From Trujillonella endophytica (lineage in GTDB: Bacteria > Actinomycetota > Actinomycetes > Mycobacteriales > Geodermatophilaceae), in the NCBI RefSeq assembly GCF_900110555.1, contig NZ_FOEE01000007.1:124001-188000 (forward strand): a stretch of 64,000 nt of DNA, in the 5' to 3' direction. The notes beneath the pieces were generated by a model, which was not told the DNA's origin, did no database searches, and saw nothing but the letters and a program-made list of their open reading frames with translations. A program made the translations under genes and the position numbers. Shown in pieces: positions 1 to 10,354 of the stretch. Position 1 is the stretch's first letter. Every line of letters begins with the position of its first letter.

Positions 1-667
1 CGGCCAGCTTGATGACCAGCACCCGGGGGTCCCGGGACATTGCGACGATCATCTTGCGGATCGTCTCGGCCTGCGCCGCGTCGCCCAGCTTGACCTTGTC
101 GATCTTCGTGACGCCGTCGACGAGGTGGGCGACCTCGGGCCCGAAGTCGCGGGAGATGGCCTCGAGCGTGACCCCCGTGTCCTCCACCGTGTCGTGCAGC
201 AGCGCGGCGATCAGCGTGGTCGTGTCCATGCCGAGGCCGGCGAGGATGGTGGAGACGGCGAGCGGGTGGGTGATGTAGGGGTCGCCGCTCTTGCGCTTCT
301 GGGCGGCGTGCGCGGCCTCCGCGACGTCGTAGGCGCGCTGGAGCACGGCCAGCTCGGCCTTCGGGTGGCTCTGCCGGTGCAGCGCGGCCAGCGGCTCCAG
401 CACGGGCCGGACGACGGTGCTGCGCTGCCCGGCCACGATCCGGCGGGCCAGCCGGTCGCGCACGCGGCGGCGCGGGGCTACGGGGTCGTTGTCGGCCGGC
501 GGCTCGGAGCCGACGTCGTCGGGCCGGCGCACGACCGGCCGGGCGGGAAGCGGAGCGCGCTCACCGGACGGCGCGCCCGCGGGCAGCGCGGCGGGCTCCG
601 GCGTGTCGGGCGCCGCGGTGCCGGGACGCCCGGCAGCCAGGTTCGTCGCGGCTGCGTCGGGGGTCAC
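1..667 (-). CDS. relA: (p)ppGpp synthetase/hydrolase RelA/SpoT family, N-terminal part
   Basis: This is the N-terminal 222 residues of a bifunctional RelA/SpoT-family enzyme, which makes and degrades (p)ppGpp in the stringent response; the gene runs off the left edge of the window. A GTG start at 667 is chosen because it follows an AGGAG ribosome site by 4-5 bases. Residues 1-70 are a Pro/Ala-rich tail. The HD hydrolase domain follows, with the [10 protein letters not shown] helix, the metal-binding HDTVEDT motif and the downstream VDGVTKIDK segment, all characteristic of Rel. The hydrolase half is therefore intact, and the synthetase domain lies outside the window. It sits downstream of apt on the same strand with a 112-bp gap. 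The order secD-secF-apt-rel is conserved in actinobacteria. Confidence 0.93.
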   Translation of the reverse strand, partial: MTPDAAATNLAAGRPGTAAPDTPEPAALPAGAPSGERAPLPARPVVRRPDDVGSEPPADNDPVAPRRRVRDRLARRIVAGQRSTVVRPVLEPLAALHRQSHPKAELAVLQRAYDVAEAAHAAQKRKSGDPYITHPLAVSTILAGLGMDTTTLIAALLHDTVEDTGVTLEAISRDFGPEVAHLVDGVTKIDKVKLGDAAQAETIRKMIVAMSRDPRVLVIKLA

Positions 668-779
668 GGGGACTCCTGCGGGCTCGAGGAGGAAAGACCT
701 CTCGCCATGCTAACCGTGCGGGGGCGCACCCGAGCACGCCCGGCCGGTGGCCCGTCCCTCGGGAGGGGCAGCGGACCGC

Positions 780-1379
780 TCAGGTCGTCCAGAGCGCGTG
801 CACCGTGTGCGGCGCGATCACCTGGCGGCCGCCGAGGTCGACCAGCTCGGCGATCACCGACACCGCCGTGACCACGCCGCCGAGCTCCTCGACCAGGCCG
901 ATCGCCGCCGCGAGCGTGCCGCCGGTGGCGAGGACGTCGTCCACCACGAGGACCCGCTGGCCCGGCGTGATCGAGTCGGTGTGCAGCTCCAGGGTGGCCG
1001 ACCCGTACTCCAGGTCGTAGGACGCCGAGACGCGCTCGCGCGGCAGCTTGCCCGCCTTGCGCACCGGGACCACGCCGACGCCCGCGTCGAGGGCCACGGC
1101 CGCGGCGAGCAGGAACCCGCGCGCCTCCACCCCCACGACCACGTCGAAGCCCGCGTGCGCGCCGTCGCCGGACGACGCCAGCGCGGCCGCCCGCGGATCC
1201 GCCGCCGCGGCCGACGCCAGGCCCTCGACGACCCGGCGGAAGGCCGGGCCGTCGGCGAACACGGGCGTCAGGTCGCGGAAGACGATCCCGGGCGCCGGGA
1301 AGTCCAGGACGTCGACGGAGAGGGCGGCGATCAGCTCGTCCAGGGGCAGGTGCGCGCCAGGTCCGGTCGGGGCGCTCAC
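780..1379 (-). CDS. apt: adenine phosphoribosyltransferase
   Basis: Adenine phosphoribosyltransferase converts adenine and PRPP to AMP in cytoplasmic purine salvage. The 199-residue product contains the typical start of the family (residues 20-40, DFPAPGIVFRDLTPVF), the VGVEARGF loop and the PRPP-binding motif VLVVDDVLATGGT. The GTG start at 1379 is placed by its 4-bp GTGA overlap with the stop codon of secF, implying translational coupling. The chain is slightly longer than the 170-180 residues usual in other phyla, because of an Ala/Asp-rich insert near residue 60. It sits between secF and rel, as in other actinobacteria. Confidence 0.95.
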   Translation of the reverse strand: MSAPTGPGAHLPLDELIAALSVDVLDFPAPGIVFRDLTPVFADGPAFRRVVEGLASAAAADPRAAALASSGDGAHAGFDVVVGVEARGFLLAAAVALDAGVGVVPVRKAGKLPRERVSASYDLEYGSATLELHTDSITPGQRVLVVDDVLATGGTLAAAIGLVEELGGVVTAVSVIAELVDLGGRQVIAPHTVHALWTT

Positions 1380-2749
1380 CGGCGCTTCTTGCTCGCCGTG
1401 CTGCCGCGCCGGCCGGTGGGACGCTGCGGCCGGGCCCCCGGCCGTGGCGCCGCGGTGCCGCCGGTGCGCGGCGCGGAGGGCCGCACCGAGTCCGGCGATT
1501 CCACGACGACGTCGGCCTGCACGGGGCCGAGGTCCGCGTCGCGCTCGGCGATGCCGACGGAGCTCTGGCGCCGCGCCGTGGCCGAGCGCCGGGCGCTGGC
1601 CACCGGTCCGCGCCCGGGGCCGGTGCCGCTCTCGCGGGCCGCGGCCGAGCGGCGGGCCAGGACCCGCTTGCGCAGGGCGATCTGCTCCGGCTCGCGCTCC
1701 TTGAGGTCGGCGACCACCGGCGTGGCCAGCACGATCGAGGAGTACGTCCCCGCCGCGAGCCCGACGAACAGCACCAGCGCCAGGTCCTTGAGCGTGCCCA
1801 CGCCGAGCAGGCCGGCGCCGACGAACAGCAGCCCGCCGACCGGGAGCAGCGCGATGACCGAGGTGTTGATCGACCGCATCAGCGTCTGGTTGACGGCGAG
1901 GTTGGCCGCCTCGCTCCAGGTCATCCGGGCCGTCTTGTCCAGGTCCTTGACGTTCTCGTCGACCTTGTCGAAGACGACGACGGTGTCGTAGAGCGAGAAC
2001 CCGAGGATGGTGAGGAACCCGATGACGGTGGACGGGGTGACCTCGAACCCGACCAGGGCGTAGACACCGGCGGTCACGATGATGTCGTGCACGAGCGCGG
2101 CCATCGCCCCGATCGCCATCTTGGGCTGGAAGCGGACCGCCAGGAACAGGCTGACCGCCACCAGGAAGACGACGAGAGCGAACAGCGCCTGGTCGGTGAT
2201 GTCGTCGCCCCAGTCGGCGCTGACCGACTCCGGGCTGACCTCCGCCGGGTCGACGTCGGCCGCCGCGGCGATCGACTCGACCACGGCGCGCTCGTCGTCG
2301 GTGTCGAGCTCGGAGGTGCGCAGCAGGATCGTGTTGCCGCCGACGATCTGGGCGGTCGAGACCTCGGCCCCGGCGTCCTCGGCCGCCTCCCGCACCTCGG
2401 TGAGCTGCTCGCTGGACCCGGGCAGCCGGAAGCTGTTGCCGCCGGCGAAGTCGATCCCGAAGTTGAACCCGCGGAGGACGATCGCGGCCAGGCACAGCAG
2501 CACGACCACGGCGGTGATCTTGTAGATCAGCCGGCTGCGCCCGACGACGTTCAGGCCGGCCTCGCCGTTGTACAGCCGGTGCCCGAGGCCGGACAGGCGG
2601 CGCGGCGCGGGGGCCGGGGTCGCGTCGCCCTCGCTGGGCAGCCCGGCGTCGGCCAGGGCGTCGTCGCCACCGGCCGGGGCGCCCGCGGGGACGTCGTCCC
2701 GGACGTCGGCGTCCAGGGTGTCGGCGTCCAGGTCCTGGTCGCGGGTCAT
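1376..2749 (-). CDS. secF: protein translocase subunit SecF
   Basis: SecF is the second half of the SecDF complex, which uses the proton gradient to help the SecYEG translocon release exported proteins. The 457-residue protein begins with an acidic tail of about 60 residues, then a first membrane helix, the family segment FNFGIDFAGGNSF, a periplasmic P1-like domain and five further helices. The C-terminal 120 residues are a basic, Arg/Ser/Ala-rich cytoplasmic tail ending in KKRR. The ATG at 2749 overlaps the secD stop by 4 bp (ATGA), and its own stop overlaps apt. It is encoded directly after yajC and secD, as expected for an accessory Sec module. Confidence 0.95.
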   Translation of the reverse strand: MTRDQDLDADTLDADVRDDVPAGAPAGGDDALADAGLPSEGDATPAPAPRRLSGLGHRLYNGEAGLNVVGRSRLIYKITAVVVLLCLAAIVLRGFNFGIDFAGGNSFRLPGSSEQLTEVREAAEDAGAEVSTAQIVGGNTILLRTSELDTDDERAVVESIAAAADVDPAEVSPESVSADWGDDITDQALFALVVFLVAVSLFLAVRFQPKMAIGAMAALVHDIIVTAGVYALVGFEVTPSTVIGFLTILGFSLYDTVVVFDKVDENVKDLDKTARMTWSEAANLAVNQTLMRSINTSVIALLPVGGLLFVGAGLLGVGTLKDLALVLFVGLAAGTYSSIVLATPVVADLKEREPEQIALRKRVLARRSAAARESGTGPGRGPVASARRSATARRQSSVGIAERDADLGPVQADVVVESPDSVRPSAPRTGGTAAPRPGARPQRPTGRRGSTASKKRR

Positions 2750-4431
2750 GAGGAGCTCCTGTCCGTGCTGCTGCCGGCGCCGACCAGGGCCCGCGCGGAC
2801 GACGACGCGGCAGGTGCCGCCCGCCGCGTGTGCTCGACCCGGCCGAGCCCGGAGAAGCGGCTGCTGCCGAAGGAGGGGGAGCGCGACAGCACGGCCATCA
2901 GCGGGTGGGTGAAGAGGAAGACGACGACCAGGTCCAGGACCGTGGACATGCCGAGGGTGAACGCGAAGCCCTTCACGTCGCCGATGGCCAGCCAGTACAG
3001 GATGGCCGCGGCGAGGAAGCTGACCGCGTCGGCCGACAGGATCGTGCGCCGGGCCCGGACCCACGCCCGCGGTACGGCCGACCGCAGGGTGCGGCCCTCG
3101 CGGATCTCGTCCTTGATGCGCTCGAAGTAGACGACGAACGAGTCGGCGGTGATGCCGATGGAGACGATGAAGCCCGCGATCCCGGCCAGCGACAGGGTGA
3201 ACCCGATCTGGCGGCCCAGCAGCACGAGGCAGGCGTAGACCACGACGGCCGACAGGATCAGGCTGGCGATCATCACCAGCCCGAGCGCCCGGTAGTAGAG
3301 CAGCGCGTAGACGAACACCAGCGCGATGCCGATCGCGCCGGCGATCAGGCCCGCGCGCAGCTGCTCCGACCCCAGCTCGGTGGAGATCGACTGGGCGGCG
3401 GCCTGCTCGAAGGTCAGGGGCAGGGCGCCGTAGCGCAGCTGGTTCGCCAGCTCCTCGGCGCTCTCCTGGTCGAACTGGCCGGTGATCGTCGTCGGGTTGC
3501 TGGTGATCGCCGACCGGATGACCGGGGCGGAGACGACCCGCTCGTCGAGGGTGAACGCGACCTGCTCCTGCTGGTGGGCGATCGTGTAGTCGGCCCAGGT
3601 CCGCTCGCCGGCGTCGTTGAACTCCAGCAGGACGATCCACTCGCCGGTGCCCTGCTGGGTGCCGGCGCTGGCGTCGTCGATCTCGGTGCCCTCGATGATG
3701 GCCGGGCCCAGCAGGAACTTCGACGTGCCGTCCTCGCTGCAGGCGGCGATGTAGGAGTCCGGGGCCGCCGGGAGCACGGGCTCGTCCTGCGTGTCGCAGC
3801 GCAGCGCGTCGAACAGCGGCGCGGCCTCCTCCGTGGAGGCGGCGGTGGTCGGCGGAGCCGGCTCGTCCGAGTCCGTGGGCACGGCCGGGTCGGTCGGCTC
3901 GGTCGTCGGGTCGGTCGGCTCGGCCGCCGGGTCGGTCGGCACGGCCGCCGGATCGGTCGGCACGGCGGGGTCGGCCGCCGGGTCAGTGGGCTCGGCCGCG
4001 GGGTCGGTCGGTGCGGTGCCGTCGGAGACCGTCTGGTCCAGCGTCGCGCACACCGGGTCGGCGCCGGGGCAGATCACCGGGCGGAACCGCAGCTGCGCCG
4101 TCTGCCCGAGCTCGCGCGCCTGGTCCCCGTCGTCCCCGGGGACCGAGATCACGATGTTGTTGTCGCCCTCGGTGACCACCTCGGCCTCGGCGACGCCGAG
4201 GCCGTTGACCCGCTGCTCGATGATCCGCCGGGCCAGCTCGAGGTCCTCGGAGTCCGGCGCGTTCCCGTCGGGGGTCTGCGCCGTCAGCGTGACCGTCGTG
4301 CCACCGCGCAGGTCGAGGCCCAGCTGCGGGGTGCGCGAGTCCCCGGTGAGGAAGACCAGGGCGTAGAGCCCGGCGACGATCAGGAGGAACGCGGCGAAGT
4401 AGCGCCGCGCGGGTGCTTGACGGGTGGCCAT
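2746..4431 (-). CDS. secD: protein translocase subunit SecD
   Basis: SecD pairs with SecF to drive late steps of Sec-dependent export. The 561-residue protein has an N-terminal membrane helix (residues 11-29), the diagnostic LGLDLRGGT motif at 37-45, a periplasmic head domain, and five C-terminal helices including an FERIKDEIREG loop typical of the RND-like fold. Residues 140-195 are an inserted low-complexity run of Thr-Asp-Pro and Glu-Pro units within the periplasmic domain, which makes the protein longer than minimal homologues. A start at ATG 4431 leaves 13 bp from yajC. The stop overlaps the secF start. Confidence 0.95.
   Translation of the reverse strand: MATRQAPARRYFAAFLLIVAGLYALVFLTGDSRTPQLGLDLRGGTTVTLTAQTPDGNAPDSEDLELARRIIEQRVNGLGVAEAEVVTEGDNNIVISVPGDDGDQARELGQTAQLRFRPVICPGADPVCATLDQTVSDGTAPTDPAAEPTDPAADPAVPTDPAAVPTDPAAEPTDPTTEPTDPAVPTDSDEPAPPTTAASTEEAAPLFDALRCDTQDEPVLPAAPDSYIAACSEDGTSKFLLGPAIIEGTEIDDASAGTQQGTGEWIVLLEFNDAGERTWADYTIAHQQEQVAFTLDERVVSAPVIRSAITSNPTTITGQFDQESAEELANQLRYGALPLTFEQAAAQSISTELGSEQLRAGLIAGAIGIALVFVYALLYYRALGLVMIASLILSAVVVYACLVLLGRQIGFTLSLAGIAGFIVSIGITADSFVVYFERIKDEIREGRTLRSAVPRAWVRARRTILSADAVSFLAAAILYWLAIGDVKGFAFTLGMSTVLDLVVVFLFTHPLMAVLSRSPSFGSSRFSGLGRVEHTRRAAPAASSSARALVGAGSSTDRSSS
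3847..4014 (-). repeat. Thr-Asp-Pro repeat tract inside secD
   Basis: Imperfect tandem units encoding PTDPAAEP and PTDPAAVP variants occupy residues 140-195 of SecD. They lie in the extracytoplasmic region between the first beta-rich segment and the rest of the head domain. The codons vary, so the tract is a degenerate protein repeat rather than a recent DNA expansion. Confidence 0.8.
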
Positions 4432-4444
4432 CGGAGGACCCGGC

Positions 4445-4795
4445 TCAGCGGGGGGTGTCGGTGGAGCCGCCGTCGGCGCCGGGGCTGTTCTCGCCCGGCG
4501 TCGCGTCGGCGGCGTCGTCGGCCGTCAGGGCCCCACCGGCCGGCGTGCGCACCTCGAGGATGGCCTGCCGCACGAAGGTCACGACCACGCCAGGCGCGAT
4601 CTCGACGTCCACGGTGGTGTCGGTCTTGCCGACCACCGTGCCGTGGATGCCGCTGGTGGTCATGATTGGCGTACCGGGCGTCAGCGCCTCCTGCATCTGC
4701 TGCTGCTGCGCGGCGACCCGCTTGCGCTGGCGCGCCGGCATGACGATCAGCAGCACGAAGGCCAGCGCCAGCAGGATGAGCGGAAAGAACTCCAC
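4445..4795 (-). CDS. yajC: preprotein translocase subunit YajC
   Basis: YajC is the small inner-membrane partner of SecDF. The 116-residue protein has one N-terminal membrane helix (residues 4-21, FPLILLALAFVLLIVM) followed by a basic RQRKR stretch, a Gln-rich coil and the conserved core with the TPIMTTSGIHGTVVG turn. The last 30 residues are an acidic Ala/Gly/Asp tail common in actinobacterial versions. The start is GTG at 4795, preceded by a GAGG-type ribosome site in the reverse orientation. About 150 bp without a gene separates it from ruvB upstream; I see only a short GGCCGG hairpin near 4890-4905 there. Confidence 0.93.
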   Translation of the reverse strand: MEFFPLILLALAFVLLIVMPARQRKRVAAQQQQMQEALTPGTPIMTTSGIHGTVVGKTDTTVDVEIAPGVVVTFVRQAILEVRTPAGGALTADDAADATPGENSPGADGGSTDTPR

Positions 4796-4948
4796 GGGAG
4801 GGGTGCCTCTCTTCCGCGCCGGACAGCGCGCGGTGGGTGCGGTCCGGGACGGGACCGCTCGGGTACGTCGGCTGCGGCGCGCGCGGCGACCGGCCGGATG
4901 GCCGGCCGGACCGCTCCGCAGTCCGGTTGCGCGCCAGCGACAGGCAGT

Positions 4949-6073
4949 CTAGGCGTCGAACAGCGGTTCGGTGTCCGCGCGCGGGGCCAGCGTGGCGGGT
5001 GTGCCGCTCCCGAGGGGCAGCCCGCCGCGCGGAAGCGGCTGGCCCAGGTGCCGCCAGGCCGCCTCGGTCGCGACCCGACCCCGCGGCGTGCGGGCCAGCA
5101 GACCGGCGCGGACGAGGAACGGCTCGCACACCTCCTCGACGGTGTGCGACTCCTCCCCCACGGCGACGGCCAGGGTGGAGACGCCGACCGGGCCGCCGCC
5201 GAAGCGCAGCACCAGCGCCTCCAGCACCGCGCGGTCCAGCCGGTCCAGCCCGAGGTCGTCGACGTCGTACAGGGCCAGCGCCGCCTTGGCGACCGCGCGC
5301 GTCACCCGGCCGTCGGCCTCCACCTCCGCGTAGTCGCGCACCCGGCGCAGCAGCCGGTTGGCGATCCGCGGGGTGCCCCGGGACCGCCACGCGATCTCCT
5401 CCGAGCCGTCGGCGGTCAGCTCCACGCCGAGCAGTTCCGCGCTGCGGGCGAGCACCAGTTGCAGCTCGGCGGGCTCGTAGAACTCCATCTGGCCGACGAA
5501 GCCGAACCGGTCGCGCAGCGGGCCGGTGAGCAGGCCCGCCCGGGTGGTCGCGCCGACGAGCGTGAACGGGTTGATGTCGAGCGGGATCGCGGTGGCCCCG
5601 GGCCCCTTGCCGACGACGACGTCGACCCGGAAGTCCTCCATCGCCATGTACAGCAGTTCCTCGGCGGGCCGGGCGATGCGGTGGATCTCGTCGATGAACA
5701 GCACGTCGCCCGAGCTCAGGTTCGACAGCATCGCCGCGAGGTCACCCGACCGCTCGATCGCCGGCCCGCTGGTGATCTTCACCGACGTGCCCAGCTCCGA
5801 GCCGATGATCAGCGCGAGGCTGGTCTTGCCCAGGCCGGGCGGGCCGGAGAGCAGCACGTGGTCCGGCGGCCGGCCCCGCCGCTTGGCGCCCTCGAGCACC
5901 AGCGCGAGCTGGCGGGCCACCTTGGGCTGGCCGATGAAGTCGTGCAGCGAGTGCGGCCGCAGCGCCGACTCGACGACGCGCTCCTCGTCACCGGCCTGCG
6001 GGGACACCGCGAACTGCCGGCCGAGGTCGTCGTCCACCTCGCCGGGCAGCCCGCGGTCGAACGGGGAGCTCAC
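4949..6073 (-). CDS. ruvB: Holliday junction branch migration ATPase RuvB
   Basis: RuvB is the hexameric AAA+ motor that, with RuvA, drives branch migration of Holliday junctions during recombination repair. The 374-residue product contains the N-terminal [12 protein letters not shown] element, Walker [10 protein letters not shown], Walker B LFIDEIHR, the sensor-1 region ATTRAGLL, and a C-terminal winged helix with LRTPRGR-type sequence ([10 protein letters not shown]). A GTG start at 6073 lies 19 bp after the ruvA stop. The last 25 residues form a lineage-specific tail. It is the third gene of a ruvC-ruvA-ruvB operon. Confidence 0.97.
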   Translation of the reverse strand: MSSPFDRGLPGEVDDDLGRQFAVSPQAGDEERVVESALRPHSLHDFIGQPKVARQLALVLEGAKRRGRPPDHVLLSGPPGLGKTSLALIIGSELGTSVKITSGPAIERSGDLAAMLSNLSSGDVLFIDEIHRIARPAEELLYMAMEDFRVDVVVGKGPGATAIPLDINPFTLVGATTRAGLLTGPLRDRFGFVGQMEFYEPAELQLVLARSAELLGVELTADGSEEIAWRSRGTPRIANRLLRRVRDYAEVEADGRVTRAVAKAALALYDVDDLGLDRLDRAVLEALVLRFGGGPVGVSTLAVAVGEESHTVEEVCEPFLVRAGLLARTPRGRVATEAAWRHLGQPLPRGGLPLGSGTPATLAPRADTEPLFDA

Positions 6074-6092
6074 GCGACCACCCTCCCCCGGC

Positions 6093-6734
6093 TCACGCGC
6101 GGCCCAGCAGCTGGATGGCCTGCCGCAGCAGCACCGCCATCTCCACCGCGCCCGCGCCGGCCAGCTGCTCCTCGGCGACCGGCTCGAGGGCGGCCAGCGC
6201 CGTCTCTGCCTCCTTGCCGCTCCAGCCCAGGCCCACCAGGGCGGCGGTCAGCTGGTTGCGCCAGGGCGCGGTCGGCGTCAGCGGGCCGGCGCCCGACGGC
6301 AGGGCGGGACCGTCGAGGGACGTGTCCACCGACGTGGTGCCGAGCCGGTCGCGCAGGTCGAGGATCAGCCGCTCGGCGCCCTTCTTGCCGATGCCGGGCA
6401 CCTGCATCAGCGCCTTGACGTCGGCCATGGAGACGGCGCGGCGCACCTCCCGCGGCGGGTGGATGGCCAGCACCGCCTGGGCCAGCCGGGGGCCGACCCC
6501 CTGGGCCGTCTGCAGCAGCTCGAACAGCTGGCGCTCGTCGTCGTCGGCGAAGCCGTAGAGCGTCAGCGAGTCCTCGCGCACGATCAGGCTGGTCGACAGC
6601 CGGGCGCTCTCGCCCACCTGCAGCCGGGCGATGGTGCCCGGCGTGCACTGGACGGCGAGCCCGATGCCCCCGACCTCGACGACGGCGCCGTCCGGCGACA
6701 CCGCGGCCACCCGGCCGCTCACACTCGCGATCAC
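6093..6734 (-). CDS. ruvA: Holliday junction DNA-binding protein RuvA
   Basis: RuvA tetramers bind the four-way junction and load RuvB. The 213-residue protein begins with GTG at 6734 and the family's MIASVSGRV start, has an OB-fold domain to about residue 65, then paired helix-hairpin-helix motifs ([12 protein letters not shown] and [13 protein letters not shown]), and ends with the flexible domain III that contacts RuvB ([12 protein letters not shown]). A linker at residues 140-155 is Pro/Ala rich. It is 31 bp downstream of ruvC and 19 bp upstream of ruvB. Confidence 0.96.
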   Translation of the reverse strand: MIASVSGRVAAVSPDGAVVEVGGIGLAVQCTPGTIARLQVGESARLSTSLIVREDSLTLYGFADDDERQLFELLQTAQGVGPRLAQAVLAIHPPREVRRAVSMADVKALMQVPGIGKKGAERLILDLRDRLGTTSVDTSLDGPALPSGAGPLTPTAPWRNQLTAALVGLGWSGKEAETALAALEPVAEEQLAGAGAVEMAVLLRQAIQLLGRA

Positions 6735-6765
6735 GACCGCTCTCCCGTCCTCGTCCGGGCCCCGC

Positions 6766-7335
6766 TCACCGGGAGACCCCCTGCCAGCGGGGCAACGTGC
6801 GCGCCGCCGGCACCGGGGCGCCGATGCCGCCGGCCAGGGCCGCCACCCGGAGCCGCTGCTGGGCCGGGCCGCGCCACACGTGGCAGACCGCCAGCGCCAG
6901 GGCGTCGGCCGCGTCGGCCGGCTTGGGCGCCGTCGCCAGGCCCAGCACCCGGGTGACCATCATGGTCACCTGGTCCTTGTCCGCGCGGCCGTTGCCGGAG
7001 ATGGCGGCCTTGACCTCGCTGGGCGTGTGCCAGGCGACCGGACGGTCGGCCTGGGCCGCGGCCAGCGCGGCGACCCCGGCCGCCTGGGCGGTGCCGGTGG
7101 CGGTGCCCTTGTTGTTCTGGGTGAACACCCGCTCGATCGCCATGACGTCGGGCCGGTGCTCGCGCAGCAGCGCCGTCACCGCCGTGTGCAGCTCCAGCAG
7201 CCGCAGCTCCAGGTCCAGGTCGGCGGAGCTGCGGATCACGCCCACCCCCACGGCGACCGGCCGGGCGCCGGGCCGGCCGTCGACGACGCCCCACCCGCAC
7301 CGGGTGAGGCCGGGGTCGATGCCCAGCACCCGCAT
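6766..7335 (-). CDS. ruvC: crossover junction endodeoxyribonuclease RuvC
   Basis: RuvC resolves Holliday junctions by symmetric nicking. The 189-residue protein carries the RNase H-like acidic residues in the expected order: Asp7 in [12 protein letters not shown], the Glu of VMAIERVF near residue 68, and the Asp pair in [12 protein letters not shown] near 140. The start is ATG 7335, with an AGGAGGC ribosome site on the minus strand a few bases upstream. It is first in the ruvCAB operon and follows a predicted hairpin terminator after yebC. Confidence 0.96.
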   Translation of the reverse strand: MRVLGIDPGLTRCGWGVVDGRPGARPVAVGVGVIRSSADLDLELRLLELHTAVTALLREHRPDVMAIERVFTQNNKGTATGTAQAAGVAALAAAQADRPVAWHTPSEVKAAISGNGRADKDQVTMMVTRVLGLATAPKPADAADALALAVCHVWRGPAQQRLRVAALAGGIGAPVPAARTLPRWQGVSR

Positions 7336-7383
7336 GGGACGCCTCCTGACGCTGCCGAACTGGTGTTCGACCGAGGCTAACCG

Positions 7384-7402
7384 GCCGGACCGACGGTCCG
7401 GC
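7384..7402 (-). terminator. short GC hairpin after yebC
   Basis: An 8-bp perfect stem (GCCGGACC / GGTCCGGC) with a 3-base loop lies in the 86-bp gap between the yebC stop and the ruvC start. There is no U-tract, so it is only a candidate terminator or RNA-stability element. Confidence 0.4.
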
Positions 7403-7421
7403 GCGACACGCCCACGCCGGA

Positions 7422-8170
<749 letters not shown>

Positions 8171-8174
<4 letters not shown>

Positions 8175-8839
8175 GAGGGTCTCCTCTCCTCCCCGGCGAC
8201 GGCGCCGGACCTGCGTGCCGGGGCGCTGCGGACGGCCTGCTCGACCATGTCCACGAACAGCGTGTGCACCCGGCGGTCCCCGGTCAGCTCGGGGTGGAAG
8301 CTGGTGGCCAGGAGATGCCCCTGGCGAACCGCCACGATCCTACCGTCGCCCACGCCGCCGACGACCCGGCCCAGCACCTCCACCGCGGGCCCGGCGGACT
8401 CGACCCAGGGCGCCCGGATGAACACGGCGGGCACGGTGTCCGCGCCGAGCCGCACGGTCGACTCGAAGGAGTCCACCTGCCGGCCGAAGGCGTTGCGGCG
8501 CACGGTGACGTCGAGCCCGCCGATCGTCTCCTGCCCCTCCGGGGCGCCGACCAGGCGGTCGGCCAGCAGCACCATGCCGGCGCACGAGCCGTACACCGGC
8601 AGCCCCGCGCGGACGGCGGCGCGCAGCGGCTCCATCAGGCCGAACCGGACGGCGAGCTTGGCGATCGTCGTCGACTCCCCGCCGGGCAGGACCAGCCCGT
8701 CGACCGCCGCGAGCTCCTCGGGCCGGCGCACCGGCACGGCGGTCGCGCCCTGCGCGGCGAGGGCGGCCAGGTGCTCCCGGACGTCGCCCTGCAGGGCCAG
8801 CACCCCGACGGTGACGGCTCCCGCCACCCCGGCCCTCAC
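8171..8839 (-). CDS. pdxT: pyridoxal 5'-phosphate synthase glutaminase subunit PdxT
   Basis: PdxT hydrolyses glutamine and channels ammonia to PdxS for direct synthesis of pyridoxal phosphate. The 222-residue class I amidotransferase shows [13 protein letters not shown] near the start, the oxyanion region LPGGESTT, the catalytic cysteine in GSCAGMV, and the His/Glu pair in [12 protein letters not shown] at 8839 overlaps the pdxS stop (GTGA), and its stop overlaps yebC (ATGA). Stoichiometric co-expression with pdxS fits the 12+12 complex known for the family. Confidence 0.96.
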
Positions 8840-9768
8840 CAGCCGCGGGTGGCGAACCGCTCGGAGTCCGGCAGCGTCGCGACGTTGATGCCGACCATCG
8901 CCTCGCCCAGCCCGCGCGACACCTTGGCGATCACCTCGGGGTCGTCGGCGAACGTCGTCGCCTGCACGATCGCCGCCGCACGCTGCGCCGGGTCGCCGGA
9001 CTTGAAGATGCCCGAGCCGACGAAGACGCCCTCGGCGCCCAGCTGCATCATCATCGCGGCGTCGGCCGGGGTGGCGATGCCGCCCGCGGTGAACAGGACG
9101 ACGGGCAGCTTCCCGGTGCGGGCGATCTCGGCGACCAGGTCGTGCGGCGCGCGCAGCTCCTTGGCGGCCACGAACAGCTCGGTCTCGTCGAGCGTGGTGA
9201 GCCGCCGGATGCCGGATCGGATGGCGCGCATGTGCCGCACGGCCTCGACCACGTTGCCGGTGCCGGCCTCGCCCTTGGACCGGATCATGGCCGCGCCCTC
9301 GGCGATCCGCCGCAGCGCCTCGCCCAGGTCGGTGGCGCCGCAGACGAACGGCACGGTGAACGCGTGCTTGTCGATGTGGTGGGCCTCGTCGGCCGGGGTG
9401 AGCACCTCGGACTCGTCGATGTAGTCCACCCCGAGGGCCTGCAGCACCTGCGCCTCGACGAAGTGCCCGATCCGCGCCTTGGCCATCACCGGGATGGAGA
9501 CCGCCGCGATGATCGACTCGATCATGTCGGGGTCGCTCATCCGGGAGATGCCGCCCTCGGCCCGGATGTCGGCGGGCACCCGCTCCAGCGCCATGACGGC
9601 CACCGCGCCGGCGTCCTCGGCGATGCGGGCCTGCTCGGGGGTGACGACGTCCATGATGACGCCGCCCTTGAGCTGCTCGGCCATGCCGCGCTTGACCGCG
9701 GTCGTACCGGTGGTGTGCGGCGTGGGCTGGGCAGGGACGGACACGGTGGGCCTCGCAGAAGTGGACAC
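8836..9768 (-). CDS. pdxS: pyridoxal 5'-phosphate synthase subunit PdxS
   Basis: PdxS is the synthase subunit that condenses ribose 5-phosphate, glyceraldehyde 3-phosphate and ammonia into PLP. The 310-residue TIM barrel contains [31 protein letters not shown], the [14 protein letters not shown] strand, [14 protein letters not shown] and [15 protein letters not shown], all highly conserved. The start is taken as GTG 9768 (VSTSARPT), which gives a roughly 20-residue N-terminal tail; an internal start near VPAQPT is possible. It heads the pdxS-pdxT-yebC set of overlapping genes and lies 38 bp after the LemA-like gene. Confidence 0.96.
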   Translation of the reverse strand: MSTSARPTVSVPAQPTPHTTGTTAVKRGMAEQLKGGVIMDVVTPEQARIAEDAGAVAVMALERVPADIRAEGGISRMSDPDMIESIIAAVSIPVMAKARIGHFVEAQVLQALGVDYIDESEVLTPADEAHHIDKHAFTVPFVCGATDLGEALRRIAEGAAMIRSKGEAGTGNVVEAVRHMRAIRSGIRRLTTLDETELFVAAKELRAPHDLVAEIARTGKLPVVLFTAGGIATPADAAMMMQLGAEGVFVGSGIFKSGDPAQRAAAIVQATTFADDPEVIAKVSRGLGEAMVGINVATLPDSERFATRGW

Positions 9769-9806
9769 GTCGGACCCGGTCGGGCCCCCAGAAGCGTACG
9801 GCGCGC

Positions 9807-10343
9807 TCAGGAGCCGCCGGTCCCCGCGGTGCCCGCCAGCTCGCCGTAGCTGTCGTCGATGTCGAAGTAGCGCGGCAGCGGCCGGCGGGCGTGCAGCCGC
9901 AGCACCCGGGCGAAGCGGCGGCCGCGCAGCTCCCGGGTGTCGCGCACGGCGTCGTTGTAGAACCGGCGGGCCAGGGCCACCCGCTGGGCCGTCCCGGCCA
10001 GGTCGGCGGCCAGGGCCGGCTCCAGCCCGGGCACGTCGCGGGGCAGCCCGCGCAGCTCCCTGCCCAGCACGTTCTCGGCCAGCTCGCGGTCGGGCGTCCA
10101 CGGCAGCCGCGCCCCGGCCGCGGCGCGCGTCAGGCGGGCCGCCCGCTCCGGCTCCAGGGCGGTCGCGTACCGGCCGGCCACCTCCGCGGCCAGCGCAGCC
10201 CGTCGCCGCAGCTGCGTCTCCAGCGCCGTCCGGGCCCGGTCCACGCGGCCCTCGAGGCGGCGCAGCCGGCTCAGCGTCCACGCGGTCCAGGCGACGAGCA
10301 GCCCGAGGACGACGAGGGCGACGATCGTCCAGACGGGTGCCAC
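9807..10343 (-). CDS. LemA-like membrane-anchored protein
   Basis: A 178-residue protein of uncertain role. Residues 5-22 form one membrane helix ([18 protein letters not shown]), followed by a long helical region with paired Arg/Glu heptads ([17 protein letters not shown]). The segment [15 protein letters not shown] near residue 125 matches the signature of LemA-family proteins, as does the downstream P-x-Y-F-D-I ending. LemA proteins are membrane-tethered helical bundles whose biochemical function is not settled. A GTG start at 10343 sits 11 bp after pimA, so it is probably the last gene of the thrS-to-pimA operon. It occupies the place where mycobacteria carry a different membrane protein. 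The family call is by recognition, and the function is unknown. Confidence 0.7.
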   Translation of the reverse strand: MAPVWTIVALVVLGLLVAWTAWTLSRLRRLEGRVDRARTALETQLRRRAALAAEVAGRYATALEPERAARLTRAAAGARLPWTPDRELAENVLGRELRGLPRDVPGLEPALAADLAGTAQRVALARRFYNDAVRDTRELRGRRFARVLRLHARRPLPRYFDIDDSYGELAGTAGTGGS

Positions 10344-10354
10344 GGCTGGTCAGG

